Of a stretch of DNA of 64,000 bases, positions 35,901 to 59,390 are shown piece by piece. This DNA comes from Litoditis marina (Eukaryota; Nematoda; Chromadorea; Rhabditida; Rhabditidae). How positions within the stretch are numbered: position 1 is the first letter of the stretch; each line of letters opens with the position of its first letter. The notes beneath the pieces were generated by a model. That model was not told the DNA's origin. It saw only the letters and a list, made by a program, of their open reading frames with translations, and made no database searches. The position numbers and the translations under genes are program-made. Where the stretch lies: positions 2,672,978-2,736,977 of the forward strand of contig OZ038438.1 of NCBI GenBank assembly GCA_964036275.1, written 5' to 3'.

Positions 35901-36173
35901 AGTAGCCCGACTCACTAGCAGTCGTTGAAGAAGACTGGGACATTGGGCATGATGTCACTCATTTGAGCTCAAGTGAGGGTCGAACGAAGAAGAATTATAC
36001 AAGAAAAAACTCACTTGACCGGAAGAATTGAATATCATGATAAGAAAGCATGTATATTCAGCACCAATGATGGTGGGTGATCTGTAAGCTGGGATTAATA
36101 CTTGATGGTACATCGCTAAATAATTCGAACCAGTTAAGAACAGGTCTGGATAATGAATGACAGAAGCAATCAA
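32988..36173 (-). CDS. Unrecognised multi-exon gene, 3' part
   Basis: Five minus-strand segments with good splice sites join in phase without a stop: 36015-36173, 34987-35062, 34056-34171, 33808-33882 and the terminal 32988-33188, giving 208 residues before the stop. Sequence includes SLIASVIHYPDLFLTGSNY-like helices, LLARNCLFEHVKRIHTLLEE, SCRDSMKRSKPIDLSGDIV, an acidic patch DEDDSVDYY and a leucine-rich end (RLSFFHLLRQSCDPLLEVP). It looks like a helical-repeat protein, but I do not recognise the family. The 5' end was not found. A candidate exon ending at a GTAAGTGAG donor near 36338 does not fit the phase. The gene lies just downstream of VPS4 on the same strand. Two introns contain MITEs. 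Confidence 0.5.
33470..33740. mobile_element. MITE, GGTTC/GAACC palindromic family, copy 3
   Basis: GTTACTTGGAACCGGATCCT at left faces GACCCGGTTCTCCAGAGACT at right, with internal CCGAACCGTGCAC and CGAGCGGTTCGG words. It lies in the intron between the last two exons of the unrecognised gene. Confidence 0.5.
34429..34841. mobile_element. GGTAACC palindromic MITE, copy 2, interrupted
   Basis: The outer ends ATTCTATATCTAACCGGGTT and ACAGGTTAGATATAGAATTC are inverted copies, as in the intact copies at 13886-14157 and 51645-51913. The copy is longer because another element sits at 34512-34695. It lies in an intron of the unrecognised gene. Confidence 0.8.
34512..34695. mobile_element. GCAACC MITE nested in another MITE, with 9-bp target duplication
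   Basis: The ends are GGCGGTTTACACATGCAACC and, inverted, GGCGGTTGCTTTTGGTTGC, sharing a perfect terminal GGCGGTT. The element is flanked by TCCAAACTA on both sides (34503-34511 and 34696-34704). The interior repeats ATGCAACC/GGTTGCAT. A relative is at 52610-52800. A 9-bp duplication suggests a Mutator-like transposase acting in trans. Confidence 0.85.
35481..35773 (+). other. Possible plus-strand exon pair
   Basis: Segment 35481-35576 has a strong acceptor (TTCTTTCAG) and a GTAAGTAT donor and encodes FNWGSQDVAQTESKPSFLPD in its only long frame. It joins in phase to 35661-35773 (acceptor TGTACCAG), which ends in a stop after EYLVDD. No homology is recognised. Both lie in an intron of the minus-strand unrecognised gene, so this could be a nested gene or a chance pairing. 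Confidence 0.25.
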
Positions 36174-37023
36174 CTGTAGAGAAAGGCAAAGCGTCATGTA
36201 ACGATCGAAATGGAGGCCCCGAAAATAGCAATTCTATCAATTCGTACAATTGTCTCTATGTCGCGCTATTGTTATGTGCCTGTAACTATTCAAAAGGCTC
36301 GCCAAAATTATAACTATGGAATAACTCACTTACGGAGTAAGAACTGAACCACCATTGAAATGCTACTTTCTCCGTGAGACATTGGCCAATGACGAGGACC
36401 CACCACGATATTTATTAGTAATCGAGAAGCAATCCGACCCCATGCATTCGGGAAATCTTTACAGCTTCTCAAACTAAACCTATGTGTGAAACGGAATGGA
36501 AAAAGTTTCACGCACTTTCCGTAACCAATAACACTCTCCAGATGGGTAGCACTCAAATAATGAAACATTTCCATAGAAGAAAATCTTGTGATATTTTGTC
36601 AAAGGGGAGAAAAGAATGATTCATTTGACCAGCTAATATGTGATGTTAAGGTGATCCGATTAGCACTATATCACAACGTAGATCTAAAGGAAAACAGCAA
36701 GGCACCAAAAGCCAAAATGGTGGATCAGGAACCAACAATCAAATCACCAGAAAATTATCGAGACAACCGTTTTTCTGCACAGGACACAATTGTGAGACGT
36801 ATTGATAAATACCTATATTTACAGGACAGTACGTTATAATACAACCTTCGGAGACATTCAAAATTTACAACAGTTCAGACATAACCATGACTGAGATAAA
36901 TAAGCACGATCTCTAATACTCTGCTGGTTTCAGTTGCATGTTTGCTGACGAAGGTCACAATTGATACAAATGGAAACAAGAGTTGAAATTCACAGGGAAG
37001 ACATTATCGATCGTCAATTGAAT
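36174..37023. other. VPS4 downstream region
   Basis: No firm exon. A strong minus-strand donor (GTAAGTGAG) lies near 36338. An 83-codon plus-strand frame at 36588-36839 has no splice context. The 5' end of the unrecognised gene may lie here. Confidence 0.35.
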
Positions 37024-43527
<6,504 letters not shown>

Positions 43528-43790
43528 GTTTTTCTTATCTCCAAAGAACATTTATCCCTGATATCCTTTTTATTAAACTTTACCTAGTTCAGTCTAGAAC
43601 ACAAAAGACTACTATTAGTGTGTATGTTCGGATTCCCTCAGCCATATACCTTTTCGTCAGCTGGTTTGGCCAGTTGATATACTAGCGAAATGAATCGCGC
43701 GATTAATCAGACAAAATCTACTCGGTCAGATTGTTAACATGTCAATCCAAAACGGTCTAAGAAATTCGACGAAGATACAGAAGCAAAACA

Positions 43791-43902
43791 AATATATGAA
43801 ATTCGAACTTCGACTTTCACTTGCCACATTATCAATTGAATATAGAAATATATGAAATTCGAACTTCGACTTTCACTTGCCACATTATCAATTGAATATA
43901 GA
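43791..43902. repeat. Tandem duplication of 56 bp in the VPS4-Gs alpha promoter region
   Basis: Two identical adjacent copies, starting AATATATGAAATTCGAACTT at 43791 and 43847. They lie between the divergent VPS4 and G-alpha-s start codons, about 600 bp apart, so any protein-binding site in the unit is doubled. Confidence 0.93.
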
Positions 43903-44130
43903 AGGCAAAAATCCCGAGTGCTATTTGAAAACCGCAATGGGAAATCGTAGAAGAACTTTTCTTAATAATGTCACAGCTGATAAGCAAGTGAATGTTTCTA
44001 TGACTCGCCCGCTGTTGAGAGAAGAATTTCAATTGCGCGGGCTTGGTCTCGGCACGAAAAACCGCTCGCGGGAATTACGCGGGGCGGCAGGCGATTGGCG
44101 CGGTTTGAGGCAGTGTGCCTTGCTGGTAGG

Positions 44131-49993
<5,863 letters not shown>

Positions 49994-51203
49994 CCGTAGT
50001 TTTACAGCTGTTTCATACCCATTATGTGCTGAGTTGTTCCTTACTGCTATTGCTCACCTGTTACTTTCTTGCCGACGGCACGCCCTTGGCATACTGCCAA
50101 ATGATTTCCATTTTCGTTTTTGTGCTTCATGTTGTCACTGCGATAAGTCTTCAGTGTTCTGAGGGTGTCGTCGACCCCCTTTCATATTTTAGGCCAGAGG
50201 AGGAAATACTTTCGCGGTGGTAGTTATTTATTAAGTTCATGAACAGCTTACAGTTGATTTGATGTTCACCGTGCCAGTGCTTTCCTGTGAACGACGTTTT
50301 CGAGCCAGCGCGGCTAAACGTCTCTTACGTCATATTTTTATCCTTTTACATAACACTGTTCATAGTTTTAAGCATTTTCAAATTCATGTTCTAATTAGCG
50401 GGATGTGTTTGATTACCTTGCCTGTTTTTAATTTGTATATTACGACATTTTCTGTCGTTTGTCTCATGTGCTTCTAGTTGCTCTCAAGACATGCTTTATC
50501 TAACGAACCATTTCAATGTTCGCTTTACTATTTATTGTCAGTTATGGTCAACTCTAAGTCATGTAGATCACTCACCTAGTCTGACCGTCGTTCTTCGTGA
50601 GAGGTTATGTGTGTGGCCCACCACATCTCTCTTATAGTTTTTATTATGATTATTAATTCATATGTCGCCTCCGGTGTTGCACTGTTGGCACTCATTATAT
50701 TGCTACAACGTGTAATTTAATTTGAATAAAGATGAATAAAGAGTCATCTAATGTTTTGCATGATATTCTCCAGTACATGGGTGTTGTCCAAGGTGCACGA
50801 ATTCATTTTCCCATGAATTCGTGAGTTGTTCACCATCCAGTGTTCAACTGCCGACTTATAATTTAATCCATCCTAATTGTAATACCCTAATGTAAGGTTG
50901 ATCAACTCGTGGATAAAAAATTATTTACATATCATCGTTCCAGTGGAGAAAATTAGAAAAAGATGCAATTTGTAGTGGGTTTTGGGCAAAACGACGTGAA
51001 ATTTCGTGCTTCTGCCTGATTATTATTTCAAAATTTACTGCAACGGGCTGTTGGTCGGAGGCGAAATTGGCTGTAGGAATGTGTAAATCTTATGTTAAAG
51101 TACTATTAATATTTAAGACGCTGAACTAAGAATAGGTGAGAATCCTAAATACTATTACTTAATTAAGTTAACCCCTTATTTCAAAACAAGTGTAGTTCGT
51201 TTC
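49994..51203. other. 3' flank of G-alpha-s
   Basis: AT-rich, no exon chain. A likely polyadenylation signal, AATAAAGATGAATAAAG, lies near 50723-50740. No other gene is visible. Confidence 0.4.
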
Positions 51204-51317
51204 GGCGAGAGAGAGAGATACAAAGATAAAAGAGAGAAGGCGAAGAGAGAGACAGGGAGATAGAGATAGAGAGAAAAAGAGAGAGAGAGAGAGACAGGAA
51301 GAGAGAGAGAGAGAGAC
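51204..51317. repeat. GA-rich microsatellite
   Basis: About 115 bp of GAGA runs broken by GACAGG, AGATA and AAAG. Open frames across it are low-complexity artefacts. Confidence 0.9.
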
Positions 51318-51644
51318 ACCGAATGTTTTTTTAGTCCAAAACTATCCGTTGTCGTTGTCCCTGTCAATAACGCGCAGTGATCAACGAGAATTTGACAACA
51401 GTCGAACTTCACTTCATGAAAAGAAAGAAAACGTGAAAAATGAGAGAGTTTACCAGTGCCACATCCTGCTAATGATTGCTCTATAATATCCCGTACATAT
51501 CCCTGAAATACCTCCGATATTTCCCTACTAAAAATGTCAAAGTAAGTGCTGGGAAATTACCGGGAAATCACCCTGAATTATCCCTGATCTACCCCGATTT
51601 TCCCCCTAGTTTCTCTCAGAAATTTCAGTGAAAATTTTCGGCCA

Positions 51645-51913
51645 ATTCTACAACTAACCGGGTTTTCAGGTAACCTAACCCTTTTTTGGTAACCCTTTTT
51701 TCAGGTTAACTTAGTAGTTAACCCGGAAGTAACCTAAAACTAAAATCCGGTTACCGGTAAAACTAACGGTAAAAACCACATTTTGCGTTAGAAAAACAGG
51801 TAACCGGTTTTTCATTTTAGGTTACCATCCGGTTACCTACTGAGGTAACCTGAAAAATAGGTTACCAAAAAAGGGTTAGGTTACCTAAAAACCCGGTTAC
51901 ATATAGAATTCAC
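51645..51913. mobile_element. GGTAACC palindromic MITE, copy 3
   Basis: About 270 bp: ATTCTACAACTAACCGGGTT at left, ACCCGGTTACATATAGAATT at right, with GGTAACCTAACCC and its complement between. Intact copy of the family seen at 13886 and 34429. Confidence 0.8.
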
Positions 51914-52609
51914 CAAAATTTTCTCTCTGTTCTGACAGGGAAGTCCAACTACCTATGCTGTTAGAAGAAAATCAACCGCTGCATACAGGCGATAGACGAA
52001 GAATAAGATGGAGACATTTTCACGTTTCCATTACGTAAAACATATCATATCTTTAAATTATAAATATTAGCATTGCTTCGTAGTTCAAAGTGACGCTCGT
52101 TTTGGTGAACTCATTTCGTTTTTCCAAGTGAAGCGATTTGGACGACTCGTAAGAGTCAACTATTTTCGTGATCTTTCACTATCCCACGATCCATCGAGGC
52201 GACCATCCTAAAAGTCGTCCTTACAGACGATCTCCCGCCCAGCTACGGTCACTAACAAGAGAGAGCACAGACAACGAGAGATCGAAGAAAGACTCAGTAG
52301 ATACAAGAGACTCAGACTTGACCCCGATATCAAGACAGCACAGAGATTGGAGAGAGTCTCTAACCAGCCAGAGTATGACCTCGGACAAACGGCAGCGTAG
52401 AGATGTAACCACTATGAGAGCGATTGCTACCACCTCTCTCTCATAAGGTTGCAGGTTCCGTCAGCTAACGAATTCCGGTTTCATGAGAATTTTATTTACT
52501 CTCCATTTAATTGAATTCGCCTATGATAATCTAAGTCATTCAAGGATGAATTCCGTTCGTTTTTCATATCTAGAAGAACAAGTATAAGCTTATTATGAGT
52601 GAAAGTTTG

Positions 52610-52800
52610 CGGCCAATTACACAAGCAACCGGTTGCATGTGTACAACAAAACTATTGGTTGCTTTCAAATGCAACCATTAGTTTTGCAACCAATAGGTTG
52701 TATCTCAACCAAAATCGAATTACATAACCAAAATATGGCACTGTAGACAAATTTGGTTGCATTTGAACTTTGGTTGCATGTGTAAATCGCCTAAAAGTAC
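52610..52800. mobile_element. GCAACC MITE, copy 2
   Basis: Left end GCGGCCAATTACACAAGCAA, right end (inverted) GGCGATTTACACATGCAACC. The interior repeats TTTGGTTGC and GCAACC. It matches the ends of the nested element at 34512-34695. No coding potential. Confidence 0.7.
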
Positions 52801-53127
52801 GGGTGTGAATCGCTCAATCATGGTTAACAAATTTGATATACGCACACCGCACAGCGTTCTCGCCTACAGTAAATTTTGCGATTGTGTAAAGCTCTGTCCA
52901 CAACTTAGACGTCGCTTGTAATTGTATCGGTACAGCCCCCGTGTAGCTGCAAAAGTGGGGCGCACCGGTACGTACAGGGCAAAAATTCGATAATTATCCA
53001 ATTCATACCATGGTATAATGACAAATTTTCGAGCTTTTTCAATATCCTTTTTCGTATAACTTCACTTCACGAAGTTTTCGTGGCGGGACACTGTATCCCA
53101 CTGCAATTTGTTCTGATCATTAGCACT

Positions 53128-53456
53128 ATTAGTATAAAAAACGAGTGTAAAGAAAGTAAAGATTAGTTTTGGATAAATATGTACAAGAAATATAAAAGAA
53201 GTCCAATAAAAATATTTTGAGGAAAACTCTAATCTCGCTCGGTTTAGAATTTCAAAAAAAGGATACCGAGTTTTTGGTTGTCGGAAGAAAACTTCTGACT
53301 GCGACTCACAATAATCTAGCTTATACTCCGTTGTTTTCAAGAGAAGTGAGATTAGCATTTTCCTCAAAATATTTTTATTGGACTTCTTTTATATTTCTTG
53401 TACATATTTATCCAAAACTAATCTTTACTTTCTTTACACTCGTTTTTTATACTAAT
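53128..53456. mobile_element. Foldback element with 99-bp perfect inverted repeats
   Basis: Arm 53128-53226 begins ATTAGTATAAAAAACGAGTG. Arm 53358-53456 is its exact reverse complement, ending CACTCGTTTTTTATACTAAT. The 131-bp centre starts with a further weaker inverted match (TCTAATCTC against GTGAGATTAG). Exact identity of the arms points to a recent insertion or gene conversion. No coding region. Confidence 0.92.
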
Positions 53457-53627
53457 TGAACTCTTTTTCTATGGTTACGAAGTAACGGTCATTTTTGATA
53501 AAAAATAATATTTTTGAACAATAAGCTAAACAAGGAAAGTTATGTTTTCTATTGGAGTTTTAAACCGTGCCGTAGTGCAGAACGTTTGGTGTAGTTGTAA
53601 CCTCGTTCAAGTGATAGCAAATTCTCC

Positions 53628-53705
53628 ACTCTAGACTCCAGGCAGGAATCGAACCTTCGTTCGCCGTGCGTGAATAGAGCGTTTATCCAATCCGCCAATG
53701 AGACA
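53628..53705 (-). repeat. tRNA-like sequence, SINE or tRNA pseudogene
   Basis: On the minus strand, TGGCGGATTGGATAA resembles an A-box and GGTTCGATTCC is a good B-box, at tRNA spacing. However, the 7-bp acceptor arms do not pair and the T stem has a mismatch. This is more likely a tRNA-derived SINE head or a dead tRNA than a working gene. Confidence 0.5.
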
Positions 53706-53716
53706 TGTGAATAGGA

Positions 53717-54893
53717 GTGAAAACCAAGCTGTACCCGCCTGTCATGAGTTCGTCATTGGAAAACGTCTTCCTACTACACGTTAAACTGTTCTTTCATTTT
53801 TATTTTCACGAAACCGGTCTATCCATGATTTTTTGCGAGACCATTTTTGGCTCTCTCACACGTAATATTCAAATTTCAGACATACCTGAAAAATACGTAT
53901 ACCTCAATTTTTTTAGAGCTTTTCAAAAATGTAAGTATTTTTTGAATAAGTTAATTTTGTGCGAAACTATGCCGAGATTTGAGGAGGCGGACACTTTTGT
54001 CGCCGGCGCCGCAGCCGCCGCCGCCGCCCCGCACGGAAGCCATTTTTGCGAGACGTTGGGCCCTCTAACTCCTCTGAATAAATTCTACTTGGAACGTGAA
54101 CTTAGTATCTTGTAGACGTGTTGCCCTTCAGTGATTCATGCAAAAATCTAAGAAAATGGTCGACGTACTTTGAAGAAAATTGTAATAATCTGTTTTGTAT
54201 TGTCTGCAGACCTTTGAACAAAAACTAATCTGCGCAGCGCTCCGCGCTGCGCACGATTTCGCTGCGTATCTCGCTTCCTTTTACGCGAATCGTTTAAAGG
54301 CGAGGACGCGAGTTCGTTAAAGCTATAGTGGAGAACACAGGATGCTAAACCCGATCTCTATTCTAGGAGCCAGAGCAATTTGTTCTTTTGCACATGCCCC
54401 GAGTGGCAACCAAGCACAATGCTGGTATTTCCTGGTATTACATGCCATATTCTGTAAGACAGCCGTTTTACAACTATGCAACGAAAGTGTGGCCAAGACC
54501 GTTTTAGTAAAACTCGTAGTAGTTGTCGCCGAAAGACCGTATTAAACCGCAGTTATTCAATGTAACAATCGTACCCCTCATCGAAACTGTAACGCGTAAG
54601 ATATATGTGTCTATTGTTTGAGAATAAAAACGTCCACAGGAATAATAATTAAAAATTTATCACAAAAATGAGAAAGTAACAAAATAAAAAAAATGTAACA
54701 ATGTATGAGGGTAAAATTCTGACCATAAATATACATTCGAAAAACACCCTTGAGAACATCTCGCATTCAAAAAGCATTGCCCGTCACAACAAGAGATTGA
54801 AATGGTATATAAACGGCCTAAAGGACAGACACAGAGAAAGGCTCACCGGCATTGACAACAATTTATGCACAATAAAACATGGGCTCAAACCAA
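53717..54893. other. No confident gene
   Basis: A 132-codon plus-strand frame at 53717-54115 includes an alanine run coded by a GCC repeat, but no domain. A strong hairpin TGCGCAGCG/CGCTGCGCA lies at about 54231-54254. The right end should hold the LSM14 3' UTR. Confidence 0.35.
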
Positions 54894-57800
54894 CTAGTTC
54901 TGGTCATCGGTGGCAGTAACATCCCGGTTTCTATGGTTGTTATAGTTGTTTCGACCTCTATATCCTTGATTCTGACCATAGTTACCTCGATAACCACCAT
55001 GGTTATTGTAACCTCCGCGGTTGTAGTTGTTGTAACCCTGTTGAGCTGGAATAAGAGAAAAAATGATTACTACAAAAATTATACCACCAGAAAGACGCCA
55101 TATTTACTAATCATATGGCTCTACTCAGAACAAGCGTCGTTGCAAAACAGTAAATAACTGTTTATACAGCGTGGCTGTCATGTATATTGATGTTTCCCCT
55201 CGTCGTCTGACGTCTCTTCAGGGCACAATATATCTCTGGATTTGTTACAATACAGTTTCGACCAAACGCGAATTTGTTATTAACAGCCTATGGTCTGAGT
55301 AAAACTCCTAAACTACAGTATGTTCACGACCAGACAATTTCACCAAAAACAGAAACATCAATACTCACCGTTTCCGTAGCCTCCGAAACCACCACGCCCA
55401 CGGCCGCGTTGCCCGAAACCACGACGGTAGTTGAATGAGCGCACAGCAGAGTGTCCAAATGTTTCTTGATTGGTTTCCCGTTCTTTCTTCCAATCGGGGC
55501 GTCCACTCTTGCCTTCCGCCTTCTCCAATGCCTCACAACTGATGCGATCGAAGAAAGAACTCTTCTTGTCATAGAAGCCATCGTCACCCTTGGCTACTTC
55601 TTCTTCCTCCTCCTCGCTGTTCTCACCTTGGATCTGAACATAAATAAAATAAACATTTTGAGAACGATCACTGAAACAGTTAATCCGAATATGTAAAATC
55701 GATTGCAATTGAAAATATTTTATTTTTTCAAGGTATGAAAACAAAAAAAGGCCCACCTTCATGGTTTCTTGGAAGATTTCCGAGAGTTGCTCTTGGAACT
55801 GTTCATTGGCCTTCTCAAAATCGTAATCCCCGTCGAAGCTGATTTTTTCGCTTTTTTGGTTAGGTCTAGCAAAACCAACGGTCCCTCTTCCACGATGATT
55901 GGGAGGGAAGCCACCTCTCTGGTAGTTGTGATGCTGGCGGTTGACATACGGAACTTTGTTGTTCTCATCTGAAAAATAAGTACTGACTGAGTGTAGTCCC
56001 TGAATCCACTTAACAGAGTGGACGATATAGGATAATACTTTTTTCTGAATATTCTTCTATTCTCCACTTATTACAGGATGATATAATGAATGAATTAGAG
56101 TGGCTACATTGACGATGGGTGAAACGTTTGCTGCGCGCCATTCCTTGATGACACTACACCGCGAATGGCTCTTTCTAAGACTTGAAAATCTCGCCACCGA
56201 TTTCCATAATTTATAACAAATACTTTTGTATAAAAGTTGTTACTTCAAAATTAGATTCATAAAACTGTTAGAAACCATTCCTCATAAAAAATTCATAGAT
56301 GATTTACTATGATAAACACAGAAGCCTTGAGAGTATACAGAAAAGGCAAAGGACTTTCCGGGGTAAACCTCCTAAAATTGTGAGTTTGTGCTAGTTTGAC
56401 TATTTTAATAGACGGTTTACAGAAAACGTGCAAGTCCTTACTTCCAAAATTGTGAGCGTGCTTGCGTGCTGTTTTGATTAGAATGAATTTTGAGGGAAAA
56501 ATCTCCGTACGTTAATTTCATGCTTGACATGTGCAAATCAGAAATGCATCTCACTTTAATTAAAACAACTTTCATCTTGAGTTTTTAAAAATTTAACCAC
56601 GACCTAGGCAGCTTTCACTCTTTTTATGTCGGCGTTAATAGTGAAGAGAATATGTGTATCGATTTTATTGGCGTTAACGCTGGCGGGAATTAATACCCAT
56701 TTTTTCTTCATTATTAACGGCGGCGTGAAAAGTATAAATGCGGCCGTGAGCACCCGACGTCGCTGAGCGGGAAAGGCGTCGGGACGTCTTGGGACACAGC
56801 AAGATATATTAAAGAACTATTAAAGCTAACTAAGATAAGGGTATTGACTATGTTTTTTTTTCTTGGGGGACGTGAGAGTTCACAGCAATCTTCCAAAAAA
56901 TAATGTCCCCAAAATAGCGTGAACAGAAAACTTCACTTCTTCGTGCCCACTGGTTGATTCCGAAAATAGCTGCACGGAGAAGCAGCAAACGTAAAAATTT
57001 GTAGCAACGCGTAACGTGAACATATCTACTTGGAAAAGTGAAAAACTGACTGTTTGAAAATCCACGCCCACGGTTGTTGTTACGACCCGCCCCGGGAGCC
57101 CGATTTCCGCCCATTCCATTGTTCGGTGTGAGACGATGTGGTGTTCCAGATCGCGAAGAACCAGCGGAAACTTTTTCTTCGTTTGAACGTGATTGCTCCG
57201 TACGATTAGATACCGATATTATGGCCGGGTCATAAGGCAGACCTCCGGCAAGCGTCGCCACCTGGAGGAAAAATCAATGTTGTTGAACTGTAACTCATGT
57301 TTGACAGAGATTGGTAAAGCCCCACACTAACTGCAAGTCATCGATGTTATCATTAATGTCACCAATATCGACGTCACCTTTAAGTAAGGGTCACATAATC
57401 ACGCATACTCTCACAGTCACATAATCACGCATGAGATGAAGAAACCGGACAAGAATAAGCTTAGTTTGAGAAAAAAATAGAAAAGTTTCTATTTCGTTAG
57501 GAATATACGGTGCAAGAACACCACAACAACAACAACAACAAAAACGCACCTTGGGAGTCTCACAAACAATGAGATCCTTGATGTCACTGGCTTTGAAAAT
57601 AATGTATTCATATACATCGTCTCTCGCGGCAACGGGATTTCCTGTCGGTCTATCTTCTGTGCCGAACGAACGAACTATAACGAAAACGAATGTCATTGAA
57701 GATGAAGGATGGTCACCAATACGAGAAACAAGACTGGAATTGTTATTTGTAAGATTTCTATTACAAAGAAACCATAAATTTAAAGCTCGACATGCAGCGT

Positions 57801-57985
57801 ACGAAGGTATTGTGACTCGAAAATGGAGCAAAAAAACATGACGAACTGTTTAAAAACCACTGACCTTTCGCAAGAGCTATGGTAGAGTCGTTGGTGTCGA
57901 CTGTATAGAGAATACCTTCATATCTTATATCTAGTTTCGAAATTAGACTGATCTTGCTGCCAATATAGGGAGTTTGATTGGACAT
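54894..57985 (-). CDS. LSM14: LSM14/CAR-1/Trailer hitch mRNP protein
   Basis: A P-body and germ-granule protein that binds DDX6-type helicases and represses translation. Six exons join in frame to 361 residues: 57865-57985, 57550-57674, 57051-57261, 55757-55968, 55369-55633 and 54894-55045. The N-terminal LSm domain is [20 protein letters not shown] then RSFGTEDRP and [16 protein letters not shown], very close to vertebrate LSM14A. Then come a short linker ([12 protein letters not shown]) and an RG-rich stretch. The DFDF box is [17 protein letters not shown], the FFD box [16 protein letters not shown], the TFG box ETNQETFG, then RGG repeats ([14 protein letters not shown]). Human LSM14A is 463 residues; the linker is shorter here. 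Two donors are GTCAGT. The ATG follows an acceptor-like CGCTTGCAG by about 27 bases. Only one such gene is seen. Confidence 0.96.
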
Positions 57986-59390
57986 CACTACCTTGCTGGA
58001 GAAGTACCCTGCAAGCGTTGGTTGTTGTTTCATAAATAGTTTTTTCTAATCGAAAACAGAAAAAGAAGGCATGGATAAGATAAGAACAAACCAGAGGAAT
58101 GTTTAAACATAAAAACTAATATTACAAATATTTAGCCAACCAGCTACTAAAATCATGAATGGTTCTCGTGCTCACGATAACCAGTATACTATTCATCTGA
58201 TTCTTGATTCGTATAGAAATAATCATCAATCAACCACTAAAGAAGCGACAATGATGTAGAATTGAAGCAAAAATTTCATCCAAACGACACATTTCTTTGT
58301 ATAAACAGCACTCGATTTTAATAGCTTCTACGAGACGACCACGTTACTACATTCCGCCACAAAATACCACATTAGAATGACTTTACTAAATATGAGAGTA
58401 GAACCCAAATAGAACGACACCTCAACCGCTCGCACGGTTTGCCTGAGATGTGTTATGGGCGTTTGGTCTCACCACGACATCCAAACGTTTTTGGCAAAAT
58501 TCCAAATATCAAACTGCCAGTTTTAAAATAATATTGACGGAAACATCCTGAGATTTCGCGAGAATGACGATGACTCGTAAACAAAATATTACGTGTTTTA
58601 TACAAGCCTTAAAAGGTAATATATTTGATAAGTGAAAACAATGCCGGTTGTCAGTTTTTGGAATCGAAAACGATTTTCCAATAAGAGTGGGCTGTCATCG
58701 TATATTACAGAATCGCATGTTTGTCATAAGGAATCGAATAAGCGAACCTGAATATTCACTTCAAAATCTGCATAAATTCAAAAAATGCGTTTATGCTTAT
58801 TTCACACTATCTAGTACGTTACTTGAAATGGTCACTAGATTCACAACCAGTTTCGTGATATTCTGTAGATTTGTTAATTTCATGAAACACTAAATGATGT
58901 CTACATCGAAAAGAACATGAACGTAAAATTCAATATGGCGAAATTGAAAAATTTGGGCTTCATACAATGCCCTTAAGTTCGATTATTTGAACTTTAATAG
59001 AGTTTGAATCAACTTCGCTATAACTAGTGTATAATGTTGAAGTAGAGACTCTACACTGCAACTTGAAACTAACTATGCAATAACACAAATTGTATTTATT
59101 TATCAGCACTATAAATATTTCGAAACACTCGGCTTAAGATCGACAGTAAAAGAAACCCATTGCGAAGGGATATTGCACAAAATGAGTGGAAATATAAAAA
59201 AAATCATCAGTGTGATATCCCCTCTTTTTATCACAGTCTGGCAACAAACACATCGAAATTCAAGAAAACGTAAGAACAAACATGAAACTGATGATTAAGG
59301 AATATTTACATTATGAATCTAAGTAGATTAACAATCATGCGACTAGTTGCAATAAATATGACTTGTATTGAAAAACGAACAAAATTAATA
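57986..59390. other. DOP1-LSM14 intergenic region
   Basis: About 1.4 kb, AT-rich, between two minus-strand genes. No exon, RNA gene or clear repeat seen. It should hold the DOP1 3' UTR and the LSM14 promoter. Confidence 0.45.

Noticed and set aside
36326..36574. Minus-strand frame ending at a strong GTAAGTGAG donor
   Set aside because: It was considered as the 5' exon of the unrecognised gene, but its phase is not compatible with the next exon (36015-36173) without a stop.
51176..51412. Open frame rich in Ser-Leu repeats
   Set aside because: It is produced by the GA microsatellite on the other strand.
57301..57380. Possible extra LSM14 exon encoding [16 protein letters not shown]
   Set aside because: Its only acceptor and donor give phases that break the frame on both sides, while direct joining of the flanking exons matches the family.
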